A stretch of 64,000 nt of DNA from Mauremys mutica (lineage: Eukaryota > Chordata > Testudines > Geoemydidae), in assembly GCF_020497125.1 (NCBI RefSeq), contig NC_059087.1, positions 15,409,925 through 15,473,924 on the forward strand, given 5' to 3'. Below the pieces are notes generated by a model, which was not told where the DNA came from, did not search any database, and saw only the letters and a program-made list of their open reading frames with translations. The position numbers were made by a program, and so were the translations under genes. Positions 11,973 to 24,286 of this stretch are shown here, in pieces (position 1 is the stretch's first letter; every line of letters begins with the position of its first letter).

Positions 11973-14499
11973 TGAAATTCACCACTGTGTGGATTGCCAG
12001 CAGAAAATCTGTTCACCTCTGAAATCCTATTCTGAGTGTTTAAGTGGTGCATAGCCCTCGCGCTACCCCATTGCTTGGGGTGAAATTTATCCCATGGCAA
12101 GTAACATGGAGTCCATGATGTATGTGTTGGAAAGACTTCAATAATCCATGTTTAAGAAGGTTAACTCAGGATTTCTAAAAGTGCTTTTCATGAATCGCTG
12201 AATCCATAATCTGCATGCTAGGGGCAGGATACTCCTGCCCAATGTGCCCTGTAGATCGTTATTGTATGTTCTGCATATGCAGTTTCCACCATCATGAGCG
12301 AGAATCCTGAATGAGTATAGAATGTACAATAGAGATTTGCTCCATATTTTATCCTGAGTCTAAAATTGTCTGAATTAAGATAGCTAGTCCTTCTAGTGCT
12401 GTTACAGTCTAAGGTCTGTCAGCTATCATTTTGACTGTAAAACAGCATTTTTCTCCATTATATTTTAACACATTTTTGGAGGGGTAGAATCACAAAAGCG
12501 CAGAAAGCAAAGCAATGATTTATGCTGAAATTCTCTCCTTAACAAACTCCATTCTACCTCACTATTCCAGAATATAAGATTACCTACTGCTTGACAATTC
12601 CTGCAAAACCTAGGCATGCTGAATGAAGGGATGGCCTCTCGTTAACTCTGAATGTTCTTGCTTTCTTTGCTTTTTCAGGTTTGAGTTAGGCCCCTTGATG
12701 TTATTTCAGAGTTGTCTTTTTGATGGTTTAAAATGATAATAGTCTGTGTCATCTGCCCTTTAGATGGAGGGGTTATGCCTCATCCTTTATTCCTTCACTC
12801 TCCCTATAAAATCCTTCCCACAATGCACCAGAGCCGTTTGCAGGTGTTCACGTAGCTCTGCCCTCTCACATGAACAGCAAATTAGTAACAGAAGCTAATG
12901 GCCCAGCATGGGGCCATCAAAGGACTGACAATTCCAGCCTTTCCAAAGGACCCTTTATGTCAAAACCCCCCATGAGACCTGTCCAGCTGAAAAGACTATT
13001 TGTCTGTCCCTGTGTGCGGGCCTGCTTCAGCAATGAAGCCTGCTGCTGGCCTCATGCTGAGACCCTGACTGTTGCTGCTAGCAACAGATAAAAATCACTG
13101 TTAACCACATTAGGGCCCACAACACATCAATCATGTGGCCCAGATAAAGGCCTCAGGCCTTTAGCCCTATACTTTGGTTGTTTCTAAATAATTTCCAGTG
13201 GCTGAGCATACTATGGTGTAGGCTGGGTAATTCAGTCCAGAAAACTTCATTTCACTGAAAACGCTTTGATTTTTTTAAAGACTGTTTTTGTTCAAATAGA
13301 TGTTTTGTTTCAAAAGGGGGAATTTAACTGATGAAAGAGACGCTGTGGAAAGTTCAGAGTGAGAATAATAAATACAATTTCATGCTTAACTGCAAAGTAT
13401 GTTCAGATAGGTTGCAGAAAACAGAGCATTTCACTAGTAGTAACGGGAGGAAAAACACCAGAAAAAAAACCCCAAAAACTCAGCAGCAGCAACAACCCAA
13501 GACTTTGTAGGAATCCTCTCTGCCTATCTTTCATTTTGCCTGAATTTATATGCATTTAAATAGAGATTAATCTCTCTCTATAGATAACATCATCCCCAGC
13601 GCACTTTTATTAAAGAGATTTATATCCAAGTATCAAATTACAATTTTAATACAGCCCAGTTGATTTTTGGTAGCAGCAAATCATATTTGTAACTCTGAAT
13701 AACTAAATAACTTTGACAGTAGCAAATTTTCTCCATGGCACAGCTAATTCTTCATCCTGGCTTAAGGTTCCACAGCAAAGCCATAAGAAATTGTGATACT
13801 TGGAGGCTGGCAGTCATGTTTGGGTTTTTTTCTTACAAGTTAGTGATACTCGGAGAAGAGACTATTGCACATATAAATTGGCTACATGGCAGATTCAGTA
13901 ACTGGGAGATGATGGCATCTTTTGATAAGCAGCATTTTGTAAGCAATATTGCCATCTTTGCGGCATCCTTGTGTTGTGTGAATAGGAGATGCAGGGATAG
14001 ATACCAAAGGTAACATAAGGCCGTAAGTCACAATAAAAACCTCAGTGGAAAAGCCAAATATTAAACCTCAGTCAGGATTGTCTTCTGCGTGTGCATCTTT
14101 GCATGCTAATTCCATGGGCCTATAATATTTACAATACAGTACTGATTACCACTGCTTTTCAATGGGAATTGAATATCTATTTCACTTAGGCTCCTTTGTA
14201 TATCCCTGCCCACAGGCCTTGCTTTAAGACACCTCAGACTTACAGGAGCCAAAAAAAAAAAAAAAAAAAAAAGTTGGGAGTTATCTCAAAGTAGGAAACT
14301 GAACCCATATAACTTCACTGGAACTGCTCACATGAGGAAGAGATTTCAGAGTCAAATACCGCTGGCAGCATTTTCTAATTTGACATTATAATGAGCTCTT
14401 TCTCTAAATAATGTAAGGCAGATATGCGTTGGGGAAAATGTTATAGCCTATCACCACCTTAGAGTGTTTTCAACTTAATTAGTTTTAAGATAGAGCTTG
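11973..14499. other. No gene seen; long A-run
   Basis: The first ~120 bases contain GGGGTGAAATT twice in a weak repeat-like arrangement. The rest is AT-rich with no gene recognised. A run of 22 A lies at 14251-14272; it could be the tail of a retroposed copy, but I see no body or target duplication. Confidence 0.55.
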
Positions 14500-14666
14500 G
14501 TATATTTATGAGTAGGATTGCATGAGGGGTTGCTTATGGTGAGGGAGGGTTAGGCTCAATGTCCCAGGGAGTCCCTTCCAGTCCCATGGTTTGTATTCCT
14601 AAATCTCATGCTTCAGGAGGTCACCTGTAGGGGTCAATGGCCTGTGATGTGCAGGAGATAAGACTA
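14500..14666 (+). mobile_element. CR1-like LINE tail fragments
   Basis: CCCAGGGAGTCCCTTCCAG, then GGCCTGTGATGTGCAGGAGA and AAGACTAGAT, resemble the ends of two CR1-like 3' tails placed side by side. The second resembles the tail at 1405-1445 and breaks off where the next repeat begins. Confidence 0.5.
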
Positions 14667-14724
14667 GATCAGTGGTCACCAACTGGTAGATCGCAAATGA
14701 CTGGTTGATCCTGGAGCCTCTGAC

Positions 14725-15037
14725 CAGGGGCGGCTCTAGAAAATAGGCTGCCCCAAGCAGCCGTGCGCAGCGCCGCCCCTTCCCCGGTCCCGCGGCCGGT
14801 CCCCTCTTCGCGCGGCTCCGGCTGAGCTCCCGCAGGCATGCCTGCGGGAGCTCAACTGGAGCCGCGGGAAGAGGGGACCCGCCGCAGTCATGCCTGCGGC
14901 AGGTCCGCTCGTCCCGGGCTCCGGTGGACCTCCCGCAGGCATGCCTCCGGCAGGTCCACCGGAGCCAAATGCCGCCCCCCAGGGAAAGGGCCGCCCCACG
15001 CGCCTGCTTGGCGCGCTGGGGTCTAGAGCCGGCCCTG
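14725..15037 (-). mobile_element. GC-rich hAT-like non-autonomous element, copy C
   Basis: It begins CAGGGGCGGCTCTAG and ends TAGAGCCGGCCCTG. The 8-mer CCTCTGAC occurs immediately on both sides (14717-14724 and 15038-15045). It sits inside the foldback repeat and is therefore the younger of the two. Same orientation and subfamily as copy A. Confidence 0.93.
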
Positions 15038-15073
15038 CCTCTGACAGTCGATCGCGATCTCCGGCCACTAAAA

Positions 15074-15409
15074 GTCTGGCAGCACAGCAGGGCTAAGACA
15101 GGCTCCCTGCCTGTCCTGGCCCCCGCGCTGCTCCCAGAAGCTACCAGCACATCCCTGCGGCCCCTGGGGAGATGGAGCAGGGGGTCTCTGCGCGCTGCTC
15201 CTGCCTGCAGGCACTGCCCCCGCAGCTCCCATCAGTCGGGATCAGGGAACTGTGGCCAATGGGAGCTGCGGGGGATGGTGCCTGCAGGAAGGTGTGGCAC
15301 ACAGAGCCACATTCCCCCCCCCCACGGGGCCATAGGGATGTTGCTGGGCACTTCGGGGAGTGGGCTGGGGCAGATAGGGAGCCTGCCTTAGCCCCACTGT
15401 GCTGCTGAC
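15074..15409. repeat. Long inverted repeat (foldback)
   Basis: The left arm (about 15074-15239) and right arm (about 15246-15409) are inverted copies. The left arm reads GGCTAAGACAGGCTCCCTGC and CAGCACATCCCTGCGGCCCC; the complement of the right arm reads GGCTAAGGCAGGCTCCCTAT and CAGCAACATCCCTATGGCCCC. The inner ends CCTGCAGGCACTGCCCCCGC and CCTGCAGGCACCATCCCCCG face each other across a loop of only a few bases. Confidence 0.85.
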
Positions 15410-15459
15410 TGGGAGCCGCCTGAGGTCAGTGCTGCCCGCGGGGAGTCCACGCCCGTCCT

Positions 15460-15716
15460 GCACCTCAAACTCCTACCCCAGCCCTGAGCCCCCTCCCAGA
15501 GCCAGCACCCCAAACCCCTGCCCCACCCTGAGCCCCTCCCAGAGCCAGCACCCTGTACTTCCTCCTGCACTCCAACACTCTGCCTCAGCCCGGAGCTCCC
15601 TCCTGCACCCAAACTCCCTCCCAGAGCCTGCACCCTTCCTGCATCCCAACCCTCTGCCCCAGTCTTGAGCCAGCACCCCGTATCCCCTTCTGCACCCAAA
15701 CTCTCTCCCAGAGCCT
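15460..15716. repeat. Degenerate pyrimidine-rich tandem block
   Basis: Variants of CTCCCAGAGCCAGCACCC and CTCCTGCACCCAAACTCCC recur at roughly 30-base intervals with many differences. No sensible coding frame. Confidence 0.8.
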
Positions 15717-15777
15717 ACAGAAATTAAAATCTGCTGTTATTCAGAGGTCTGCAGGGTAGTCCTTGTTGTATCTATTC

Positions 15778-16340
15778 TAATATAAAGTGCACAGGCTGAT
15801 GATAGGTTAATTGCTTGAAACAATAATTAAGATAAAGTTAAGAAACATTTAAAGAAGCATGATATGATGGGAGCAAACCAGCCTGGTTTCTCTAAAGAAA
15901 AATTGTGTTTCTCCAACCTTTTAAGAGGGAGTCAGTGAACTAGCTTATAAAGACGCAAGCGAGAGAGAGAGAGAAAAAATAACATTTATTTGGACTTCCA
16001 AAAGGCCTTTGATAAAGTCCCTCACAAAAGGCTGCTAAGAGAAGTCATTGTTCATGGGGTGAGCAGGGTAAAGTTCTGTTATGGATTAGAAACTGGCAAA
16101 GATAGAAAACAAAGTGTTGGAATACGTGGTCAACATAGAAGGAGGTAAATAGAGTTTCCAGCATGGAAGGATCCTAACTAGGACCTGTATTTAGTAACAC
16201 TTATTAATGATCTGGAGAATTTAACTGTGAGGTGGTCAAAAGTGCAGTTAATTCTAAATTATTTAGGTAAATCAAGACCAGAAAGGAAGGTGAGAAGCTT
16301 CAGAAGTACCTAGAAAAGCTAAGTAAATGGGGGTCTAATT
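15778..16340 (+). pseudogene. LINE reverse transcriptase relic
   Basis: A heavily decayed reverse transcriptase segment of a CR1-like LINE. Conceptual translation in changing frames gives GANQPGFS followed by a CLSNLL-like motif near 15865-15925, then the motif A region LDFQKAFDKVPHKRLL near 15990-16035, then WIRNWQ-like text and an INDLE motif near 16205-16220. These occur in the order expected for the fingers and palm of a LINE polymerase, but frameshifts separate them and the catalytic FADD box is not recoverable. A GA-rich run at 15958-15976 interrupts the coding text. No 3' tail is attached. Confidence 0.75.
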
Positions 16341-16375
16341 AGGTTAAAAGGTAGTGTTAGGGACTAGAATCCAGA

Positions 16376-16431
16376 GGGTGAAATGCTGGCCCTATTGAGC
16401 TTAATGGGAAGTTTACCTTTGATTTCACCCC
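16376..16431. repeat. Short palindromic element
   Basis: GGGTGAAATGCTGGCCC at the left faces GGGGTGAAATCAAAGG on the complement at the right. Resembles the palindromes at 37777 and 19040. Confidence 0.55.
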
Positions 16432-18179
16432 AGATCTCCTAACAGGCTGCTGTGCAAGTTGTTAGGAGTCTTGTTTGCTTGCTTTATGGAGCCTTCCTTT
16501 CAAAGCTGTATTTTGCACTTAATCAGTTTAATTCTATATTGAGTTTCCTATTAAAGTAAGAGAGCGACATCAGCATTACAGAAAAATACATAGTCAGTGT
16601 CTAGGTCTTTAGTGTCATTCTCCAGAAACAAAAAATATGAAATGTTTTACATTTTATCACAATCTTTCTTGACAGCAAGGTCACAGTAAATGTTGGCATT
16701 AGAGCTTGCTGGTCCCACCCCCCGCTCCCAACACACACACACACACACACACCTTTTTCCTTTAAAAAACAAACCCACTGTGCAATCCTGCCTAAGAAAT
16801 AATGACGGGAATGACAGAGAAGGCTAAGCTTAAATAACCCTTAGGGTGCTTACCTTCCTTGGTATTAACTTCATATCTACATTCATTATGTGAATGGGCT
16901 GGGAAAACTATTTCCTGTGACAAATTGGAGTGCAGTGTAGGTTGAACAGACTGAGTTCAATTTTAGGTAATGGTATACAATCATCTATATGGTTATGTTC
17001 AATGCATGGTGCAGTCCCTCATTTAGAGAAGTTTGAATGCATAAAGCCCTACAAGAAGCATCATGATGACTCAATTCCTTATTTTTAAGGAGAGTTGTAG
17101 TGAACAAGATTACCTCCTCCCTCTCCTCCCCCCTTTTAATAACACCACTAAACCCTCCTTCCTTGAGTGATACTATTTTGTCAGGGTTGAGCATTCAAGG
17201 AAACTGTAGTACCAAGGAGGATGGGAAGCAGCAAGAGACAAGTAGGCAGGCAAAAGACAGACGAGCCCATGGGTTTAGATCATTCTCAGTACATGGGAAG
17301 TAGGATTGGATACTCTTCTGTTGAACTACTTTGTGCATGTTTCATACAAAGACAGTTTTGATTTGAATGGAGTGATGTGTGGAGTGGGTCTGCTATGGTG
17401 CAAGCCTTCTGATAATGTGGCAGAATAGCTTCAAGAGTCTAAACTGCAACCAAGTACATTTCTGAGGCTTGCTGTAGGATATTGCTCATATTTCATTGAA
17501 CATTTGCTTATGTAATGTGTAACTGTAGCTGATGATGGATTTTTTTGGTAATAATTCACCACCTTGTTTACAGACAGATGCGCTGACCTAGAGCTTACCA
17601 TGTACACATGCAAATCTCCAAGATGGGATCATTAACTTCCCCTTATTCATTTCAACGCCTAAACCTTCTAACCAGTTATGCAAAACAAGTGGCATCTACT
17701 GTGGTGCAGGAGGGAGGAAGAGACCAGGTTGCATGAACTTAGTGTGTCAAAGAACTGCCAACACCTGATGTTTTTGGTCAGCAAAAAGCACAACTGTTCC
17801 TTTTAAATAATTGGATACAGGCACAGTAAGTAGTAAGGAATGACCAATAGGTCAAGATACGATTTGAGCCTACCAGGCTTGGCTAACCAAATATCATCGT
17901 AGCAAAGCTCTCAATTAATGCTTTAAAGCTAGAATTGTTTCATTTTATTCACTCTGTTGATGATGTCAATCCTACTGTGTAATCTGTAGTTTTAATGCAG
18001 ATTGCTCATGTACTGTGGGCCTAGTCTTGCTCATTTTACTCTTTGAAATAGTCCTACTGAAGGAATTGGATCACTTGTGTGAGTAAGTGGAAAAGGATTT
18101 GGTCAATCCAAACGTATATCACTCCAGTCAGCACACAAGTCAGCTAGCCACCAGATCATTTGAAGAGTGGACCAATTAT
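16432..18179. other. No gene seen; (CA)n
   Basis: No gene recognised in about 1.7 kb. The only clear feature is an (AC)n run at 16731-16752. Confidence 0.6.
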
Positions 18180-19016
18180 CATAGAATCAAAGAAGATTAG
18201 GGCTGGAAGAGACCTCAGGAGATCATCTAGTCCAACCCCCTGCTCAACTAGGACCAACCCCAAATAAATCATCCCAGCCAGGGCTTTGTCAAGCTGGGCC
18301 TTAAAATCTTCTATAGATTGAGATTCCACCACCTCCCTAGGTAACCCATTCCAGTGCTTCACCGTCCTCCTAGTGAAATAGTTTTTCCTAATATCCAACC
18401 TAATCCTCCCCCACTGCAACTTGAGACCATTACTTCTTGTTCTGTCATCTGCCACCACTAGCTCCATCCTCCTTGGGACCCCCCTTCAGATAGTTGAAGG
18501 CTGCTATCAAATCTCCCCTCACTCTTCTCTTCTGCAGACTAAATAAGACCAGCTCTGTCAGCCTCTCCTCATAAGTCATGTCCCCCAGCCCCCTATTCAT
18601 TTTCATTGCCCTCTGCTGGACTCTCTCCAATTTGTCCACATCCTTTCTGTAGTGGGGGGCCCCAAACTGGACACAGTACTTCAGATGTGGCCTCACCATG
18701 CCGAATAGAGGGGAATAATCACTTCACTCAATCTGCTGGCAATGCTCCTAATGCAGCCCAATATGCCGTTAGCCTTCTTGGCAACAAGGGCACACTGTTG
18801 ACTCATATCCAGCTTCTCGTCCACTGTAATCCGCAGGTCCTTTTCTGCAGAACTGCCGCTTAAGTAGTCAGTCCCCATCCTGTAGCAGTGCATGGGATTC
18901 TTCTGTCCTAAGTGCAGGATTCTGCATTTGTCCTTGTTGAACTGCATCAGATTTCTTTTAGCCAAATCCTCCAATTTGTCTAGGTCACTCTGGATCCTAT
19001 CCCTACCCTCCAGCAT
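18180..19016 (-). pseudogene. CR1 reverse transcriptase, C-terminal part, broken
   Basis: Three minus-strand blocks in different frames together cover the palm end, thumb and C-terminus of the CR1 polymerase. Block one (19016-18693) has [18 protein letters not shown] and [20 protein letters not shown]. Block two (18699-18445) has [20 protein letters not shown] and [20 protein letters not shown]. Block three (18467 down to about 18200) has DIRKNYFTRRTVKHWNGLPR and the C-terminal EQGVGLDDLLRSLPAL. The catalytic aspartates lie upstream of the truncation. At least two frameshifts, near 18695 and 18460, make it dead. It is better preserved than the relic at 15778. Confidence 0.9.
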
Positions 19017-19020
19017 ATCT
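18180..19020 (-). mobile_element. CR1 LINE, 5'-truncated
   Basis: A 5'-truncated CR1 copy in minus orientation. Its 3' terminus at 18180 reads, on the minus strand, ...TTGATTCTATGA, matching the ATTCTATG end of CR1 elements. Its last ~60 bases are shared with the SINE at 39560-39731. Truncation at 19020 falls in the coding region just upstream of [21 protein letters not shown]. Confidence 0.93.
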
Positions 19021-19039
19021 TATTGTGGCTCATTACCTT

Positions 19040-19113
19040 AGGACATGACCCAGAGACCACTGAAGTCAAAGGGAGTCTTTCCATTGACTTCAGTGAGCTT
19101 TGGATCATGTCCT
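19040..19113. repeat. Short palindromic element
   Basis: AGGACATGACCCAGAGACCACTGAAGTCAA is mirrored by the right half, whose complement reads AGGACATGATCCAAAGCTCA followed by CTGAAGTCAATGG. The near-complete hairpin sits 20 bases beyond the CR1 copy. Confidence 0.75.
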
Positions 19114-21622
19114 GAATTCCATGCAAGGTGAGTAAGTGGTCATCAGCCATTGAATAAGATTACATTTTTACTATTCAAAATTAAACCTACTAATGTAAGG
19201 AAAGGCGTGTCTGACACCAGAAAGACACCTTCCTGGTAACTTAACTAGATTATAGTGGGTGTGACGCTGTTCTTAGTGCTACAGATGAGCTTTCATGGTT
19301 CACGCTTGTTCATTGAAGGTGGAGGATGGGAAAGTTGTTCTTAGTCTACTATTAAAATTTGGTTGTGCTTTGTGAATAAACTTGTACATTAGAAACTGAT
19401 CCAAGCCCCAGTATCTAATAAACTTTTATTGCCCATGAACCAACTACACAACAAAATGTTCTACAGTACTGTGTCAAGCACAGGCTACCAGTTTTACTTT
19501 TACTTTGGTGAGTGGGAGTTGTGTGAGGCAGATAGGCAGCCAAACAACACACCTCATATGTAGTAATGTATGTATCTTGGTCTGTTCCTTAAGACTGCGA
19601 AGCCTTTCTTTCTAGATATGAACTGCAGTTAGAAATAAAAGTTTTTAATTAAAGCACATTTTCTGAGCTCCCCCTGGCAGCCCTCTTGCAGACAAGTAAA
19701 GTTGGCCGCACCATTACATCAGGAGGCTAGTAAAACAAAGCAAAAGACTATCCTGTTTTAAATACTGGTGTTCTAACCAATGGAAGATTCATGGCTGCAT
19801 ACTCAGATGGAGTCCTTGCTGATAATGAATTCACATACATAGTGAGTTTGGGTCCAAACCAAAACCTGCAGTCAAAATACTTCCAAAGTTTGGGACAAAC
19901 AGGATGCAGTTCTGAACTTCATCTTGGGCTCATTTCTAAATGAAACGTCTTGAAATGTGAAAACAGTGTCAGTTCTCTCTCCTGTTATTCAGTGACAACT
20001 AGACTTCAGTGTAAGAAGGTTCCACTGTGCTTTGAGTGAATTTTTCAAAGCCATTCAGTGTTGATTTAACTCTGCTGACCACTTCTGAAAATTCCACCCT
20101 AATATTTAAAAAAAAAAAATTGCATGCTGTAATTCTGATATTTAGTCTAGATGAGAAAAGAAACATGATGTTTGATGTGGGATCACGGAAGGAGTAATTT
20201 TTTTATCATAATGGCTACTACCAGATAGGGGATCTTATTTCAATTTAAAATAAAAATTACATACCAATCACTGTATGTGCAGACAAGACCTGCCTCCCAT
20301 ACTGTGAGATTCAAATTCCTATGCTGGCCTAAATGGATACAACTGCCTCTTTTTTTTTTTTTTTAATTTTTTTATCTCCCCCCAGTCTTAGTGGTTTAGT
20401 TCAGCAAGCCTACTGGTTAATGTATGCCATATTTTGCCTTACTCATTGTTAGATGCCCATGACTGTATCTCTACTTATGTTTAAGAGATTGGTGGCCGGG
20501 GATAGAAACTATCCTAATGCCCAATGCAATGTCTGTGGCAAAAATGCTTTGAACCTCAGATTGATCCTGTCACCTTATGTGTTTAAATTCTGCCTAAATT
20601 GCAGTGTTTTGGAACCACAAACTGTTGCTTAAAGAGCTTTTCTCATAAAACAGCTCATTACTGTGTGCTATTCAGAGTTTGCCAAAAATCTGTGGTTTTT
20701 CTTACCATCTCCACCCCTTGCTCCTTTCTCCACCATCAAAATGTCCGCAAGAATGAGTGGGCAAAGCTAATTCCCCTGTGGCTGCTTCAAACTACACAAT
20801 ACGGGCTCATCCTTTGATCCCTCCTCATGACTTTATTTCATTATCCCTTAAGTATAAGGAGGAAAGTTAATGACATCATAAAAACCAGAACTCTATAAAA
20901 GATGTTTCTGCTGATTTACTGCCAATGTACTAGCAGCATGTCATATAACTGCCCATTAAAGATGGTGAGTTGCTCTCCTGCCTGCAGCTTTCCTTATTGC
21001 CAGCACATTTATTTATGACCAGATTATAAGGATTGGGTGTGCACTGTAAATCATAAAACTTATTTTTATAGTGCATATAATTAACCCTTTAATTATTGTA
21101 TTAAGGTGCAACTCTTCCTTTTTTTAGGTATAATTAAAGACGCCAGCTTGTGTTCCTAGGGATTAATTTATTTTTAAGGGAATAAAATTCTTGCTTTTTG
21201 GTTGTAAGAAATTCCTTTGTTTTCATTTAAGCATTACCCATGGCATCCTGATCAATGATGATTGTGCAAGAGACCATTGGAATTGCATTAATTGATTGAT
21301 TGATTAATTGATTGATTGAGTTTTAGCTACCCACTGAAGAAGTCCCAGGAAACTGAACTTCACCGCAAAAGGCTCGCCAAACTGTCTCTGTTCTAAGGAA
21401 ACCCTCTCTCCATACCTTTAGAGCAGGAATTCTGGATAAGTGATTTAAGACGTCATTATTCAGGGCCACATTTTCGGAATTTATTCCCGTCTCGTGTCTG
21501 TCCGTTCCCCCCCCACACACACACACACAGTCAGCCACTTATCTGCCCACTGATGCATAGGCCCTTATCCAGCACAGTATGCTTAACTTCTTGTATGTGA
21601 GCCATCCCATTAAAATCAATGC
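19114..21622. other. No gene seen; T-run and GATT repeat
   Basis: No gene in about 2.5 kb. It contains a T-run at 20350-20364, a GATT/ATTGA simple repeat at 21290-21319 and an AC run at about 21516-21529. Positions 21000-21240 are AT-rich with several TAATTA/ATTAA motifs. Confidence 0.55.
20035..20102. repeat. Short palindromic element
   Basis: GTGAATTTTTCAAAGCCATT faces GTGGAATTTTCAGAAGTGGT on the complement, with TTAACTC at the centre. Confidence 0.55.
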
Positions 21623-21821
21623 CCAGGATTTTCAGAATTGGTTAGTGATTTTGGTTGCCTCCATTTTTGGAGGCACCCGAAAAGGGGCTGATTTTCAGGG
21701 GTGGAAGTGTTCAGCACTTTCTCAAAATCAGGCCCTTTTAAAAAAGTTAAAAAGTGTCTCAAATTGGGGACCCAAAATTTGAGACACCCAAAATCACTAG
21801 TCGTTTCTGAAAATCTTGGCC
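21623..21821. repeat. Palindromic interspersed element
   Basis: The left arm CCAGGATTTTCAGAATTGG...TAGTGATTTTGG matches the complement of the right arm CCAAGATTTTCAGAAACGA...TAGTGATTTTGG over about 50 bases. The interior has a second small pair around CTGATTTTCAGG. Non-coding. Confidence 0.8.
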
Positions 21822-22888
21822 AGTGGGACTGCTTATGTGCTTAAAGTTGATCATGTTCTCTACTAGATTGAGTCCATAGTCTCTTCTATTAATGTGAATA
21901 TGCCATTGAGGTTGTAAAATATTGGCATTGGATCTTAGTCCTAACATAATATGTATTATCATCAATTTAAAGTACTTACCTCGTCAGACACTGTGAGACA
22001 TTTTCTCTCATGTACCTAATTGGATTGTTCTGGTTTAATTTTGTTGGTCATTACTTGCTGACAGAAAACAGCTCTTCCTCAAAAGAAAAGAAAGAACAAA
22101 GTTTTCTGTTCTCATCATGGTCAGGTCAGTTGTTCTGTCTTATATGCATTGATTGCTTCCTGAGACAGGAAAGGAAAAAACATTTGATCGCTGTTTGCTA
22201 AGCTTTTTCTTACCTATTGTACGAATTTTGGATTTCAGTGCACAATATTGATAGCAGGTCACAGGAAATCTATATCCGTACTGATAACATGGTGTCTTAT
22301 TTCCGCCAGCCAGGAGAAAGAAGCTCTTTGATATGGCTGGTTGTGTTTTGGGGTGGTTTGTTTTTTCCCTCTCCCTCTCAGATAGGAAAATCAGATGTAG
22401 GTATATCTGCTGTTGCTTGAGCTCTGTTTTCCATATGTGAGTGATAGCAAAGAAGTCATAAAGAAAAATAATAAAAGAGGTTATAAATTATCTCCCAGTG
22501 CTTTGTTGTATGGTCATGATTTATAGAGAGGTATTTACAAAGCCTCCACAAGAGGTCTGTTCCATCAGTAGATAGAATAACACTAATAATAATGTTTAAA
22601 AATAGGATCCTATTGTGTATAAACGGGACACTTGTTGTTGGGCACTTTTTTCATGATGTTTAGAATACAGTGGATATTTCCAAGCTCAAAACAATGCTGC
22701 CTCCCGAAGTATTTAACTCTAGCTGGCATATAATATTTTTCCTCTGATACATGCACTTGCTGGGAAGAATAAGGGTAATGGAGACATACTGGATTAGGTT
22801 TAGAACTTGTCAGAGTAGACAAGGCTTTGGAGTGAACCTGTTTTAGCACATTTCTTCTAAGAAAGGTGCTAACCCAGCTCCTTGGGTT
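21822..22888. other. No gene seen
   Basis: Single-copy-looking AT-rich sequence. No gene or element recognised. Confidence 0.6.
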
Positions 22889-23097
22889 AGAGAAACAAGG
22901 AGGTTGAGATAACGTATTTTATTGGACCAACTTCTGTTAGTGAAAGAGACAAGCTTTTGTTTTTACACAAAAGGGCTCTGTGTAAGCTCAAAAACTTCTC
23001 ACTGACTAAGAGAAGTTGGTCCAATAAAAAATATTACCTCGCCCACCTTGTCTCTCTAATATACTGGTACCAATACAGCTACAACAACACTGCATAC
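22889..23097. mobile_element. Inverted-repeat element, copy 1
   Basis: The arms at 22889-22935 and 23010-23057 are inverted copies: TTTTATTGGACCAACTTCT and AGAAGTTGGTCCAATAAAA, with GACAAGGTGGGCGAGGTAAT-like outer parts. A tail at 23058-23097 (ATACTGGTACCAATACAGCT...) recurs after the same right arm at 39851-39892. I recognise it as a common interspersed repeat but cannot name the superfamily. Confidence 0.75.
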
Positions 23098-24278
23098 GTT
23101 CTTTGGTTTAGCCGGACAGCACCTTAGAAGACTCCATGTTTGTGTTCAAGGCATGGTTTGATACTTCGGACTGAACAATCCAAGAGGTCTCTGTTGTCTG
23201 AGATTCTGAAAGACCCAGGATTGTGTTCTCATTGATAAGCTGTCCAAATGAATGAAGACTTGTTCTCTCAACTCTAGGGTACCAATTCAAAGAAAAACTA
23301 CGTTTCCAAGCCAAAGTATTCATATCCTAAAACTATCATGCATGTCATTGGACTGCTTGGGAAGAGTGTTCAATTCTAGCCAAAGGAAGCGGCCTGAAGA
23401 ATAAATTAACACTTATCTCTTAGAAGAGATCAAGTGTTACAGGGAAACTTTGAATATTAGTGGACTAGTAAGAAGGGAGCTTATGATTCTAGTACCAGAA
23501 TCAAAATGGGCTAAATATTTAAAAATCAGATTTCGTTGCTGCCAGACATTTACCTACCATGAGCACTAATAAGGACAGTGAAAAAAATTAGAGGTTCAAC
23601 AATAATACAAGATTCTCAGTTTATAATATGAGAAATCATCAATTAATACAATACCTGGAATAAAACATGCCCTCCAGCCTACCAGCTGCCGACATTTAAA
23701 CTTGAAGATAATAGATTTGGAAGAGAGGTTTGTAATTATTTGCTAGGTGATTCTGATTAATTTACAAGGAAAAATGCTAATACTGATCGCGTATTACCCT
23801 GGGGCCAAGTGGAAATCGCACTATAGCAAAAAGGGATAACATGTAAATGATGGCTCATGAATGATCTTCTGCATTGATTGGACAGTCTGATCATTTTCCT
23901 TAAGCTACTAATGAATGCATATAAGATTAGAGAGAGCATTGGACAACATCACTATAATTCTCATCTTGTGGGCTATAGGAAATATATGGTAAATATACCC
24001 CAGTGGCAGTTCTATTAATTAAAAATGATAAGGGCTAGATTATGGAATTACAACAGATTTACAGCAGCGTGACGGAAATCAGAATCATGCCCTGCTACAC
24101 TGAAAAGCATTTATGGAACAAACTATAAAGACACCTTTGAAATCCATCATATACGGGGACATAGGTAAGCAATCTACCTAGACAATGTGTATGTACTGCA
24201 CAGAGATGTTATAAGACACATGGTATCAGTTTTGCCTGTCAATATTAGAATTAAGAACATTATAACTTTACAGAGACT
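23098..24278. other. No gene seen
   Basis: About 1.2 kb with no recognisable gene, RNA or repeat. Confidence 0.6.
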
Positions 24279-24286
24279 GTCTAGAG

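Larger units (their letters stand above)
14667..15716. repeat. GC-rich foldback repeat with tandem tail
   Basis: An interspersed repeat that begins near GTGGTCACCAACTGG, contains a TCGATCGCGATCTCCGG-type segment, and is split by hAT-like copy C (14725-15037). A long inverted repeat spans about 15074-15409, followed by a pyrimidine-rich degenerate tandem block. I recognise the unit as a common turtle repeat but cannot assign a superfamily. The open frames across it are GC by-products. Confidence 0.65.

Noticed and set aside
11597..12100. Open frame of 167 codons on the minus strand
   Set aside because: It crosses hAT-like copy B and its flanks. The translation repeats the element's internal blocks and has no recognisable domain.
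14251..14272. Poly(A) tail of a processed pseudogene
   Set aside because: I see no cDNA-like body upstream and no target duplication. A simple A-run is enough.
14599..15391. Open frames of 155-183 codons and a CpG-rich patch resembling a promoter island
   Set aside because: The GC content comes from the foldback repeat and the nested hAT-like copy C. No gene begins on either side.
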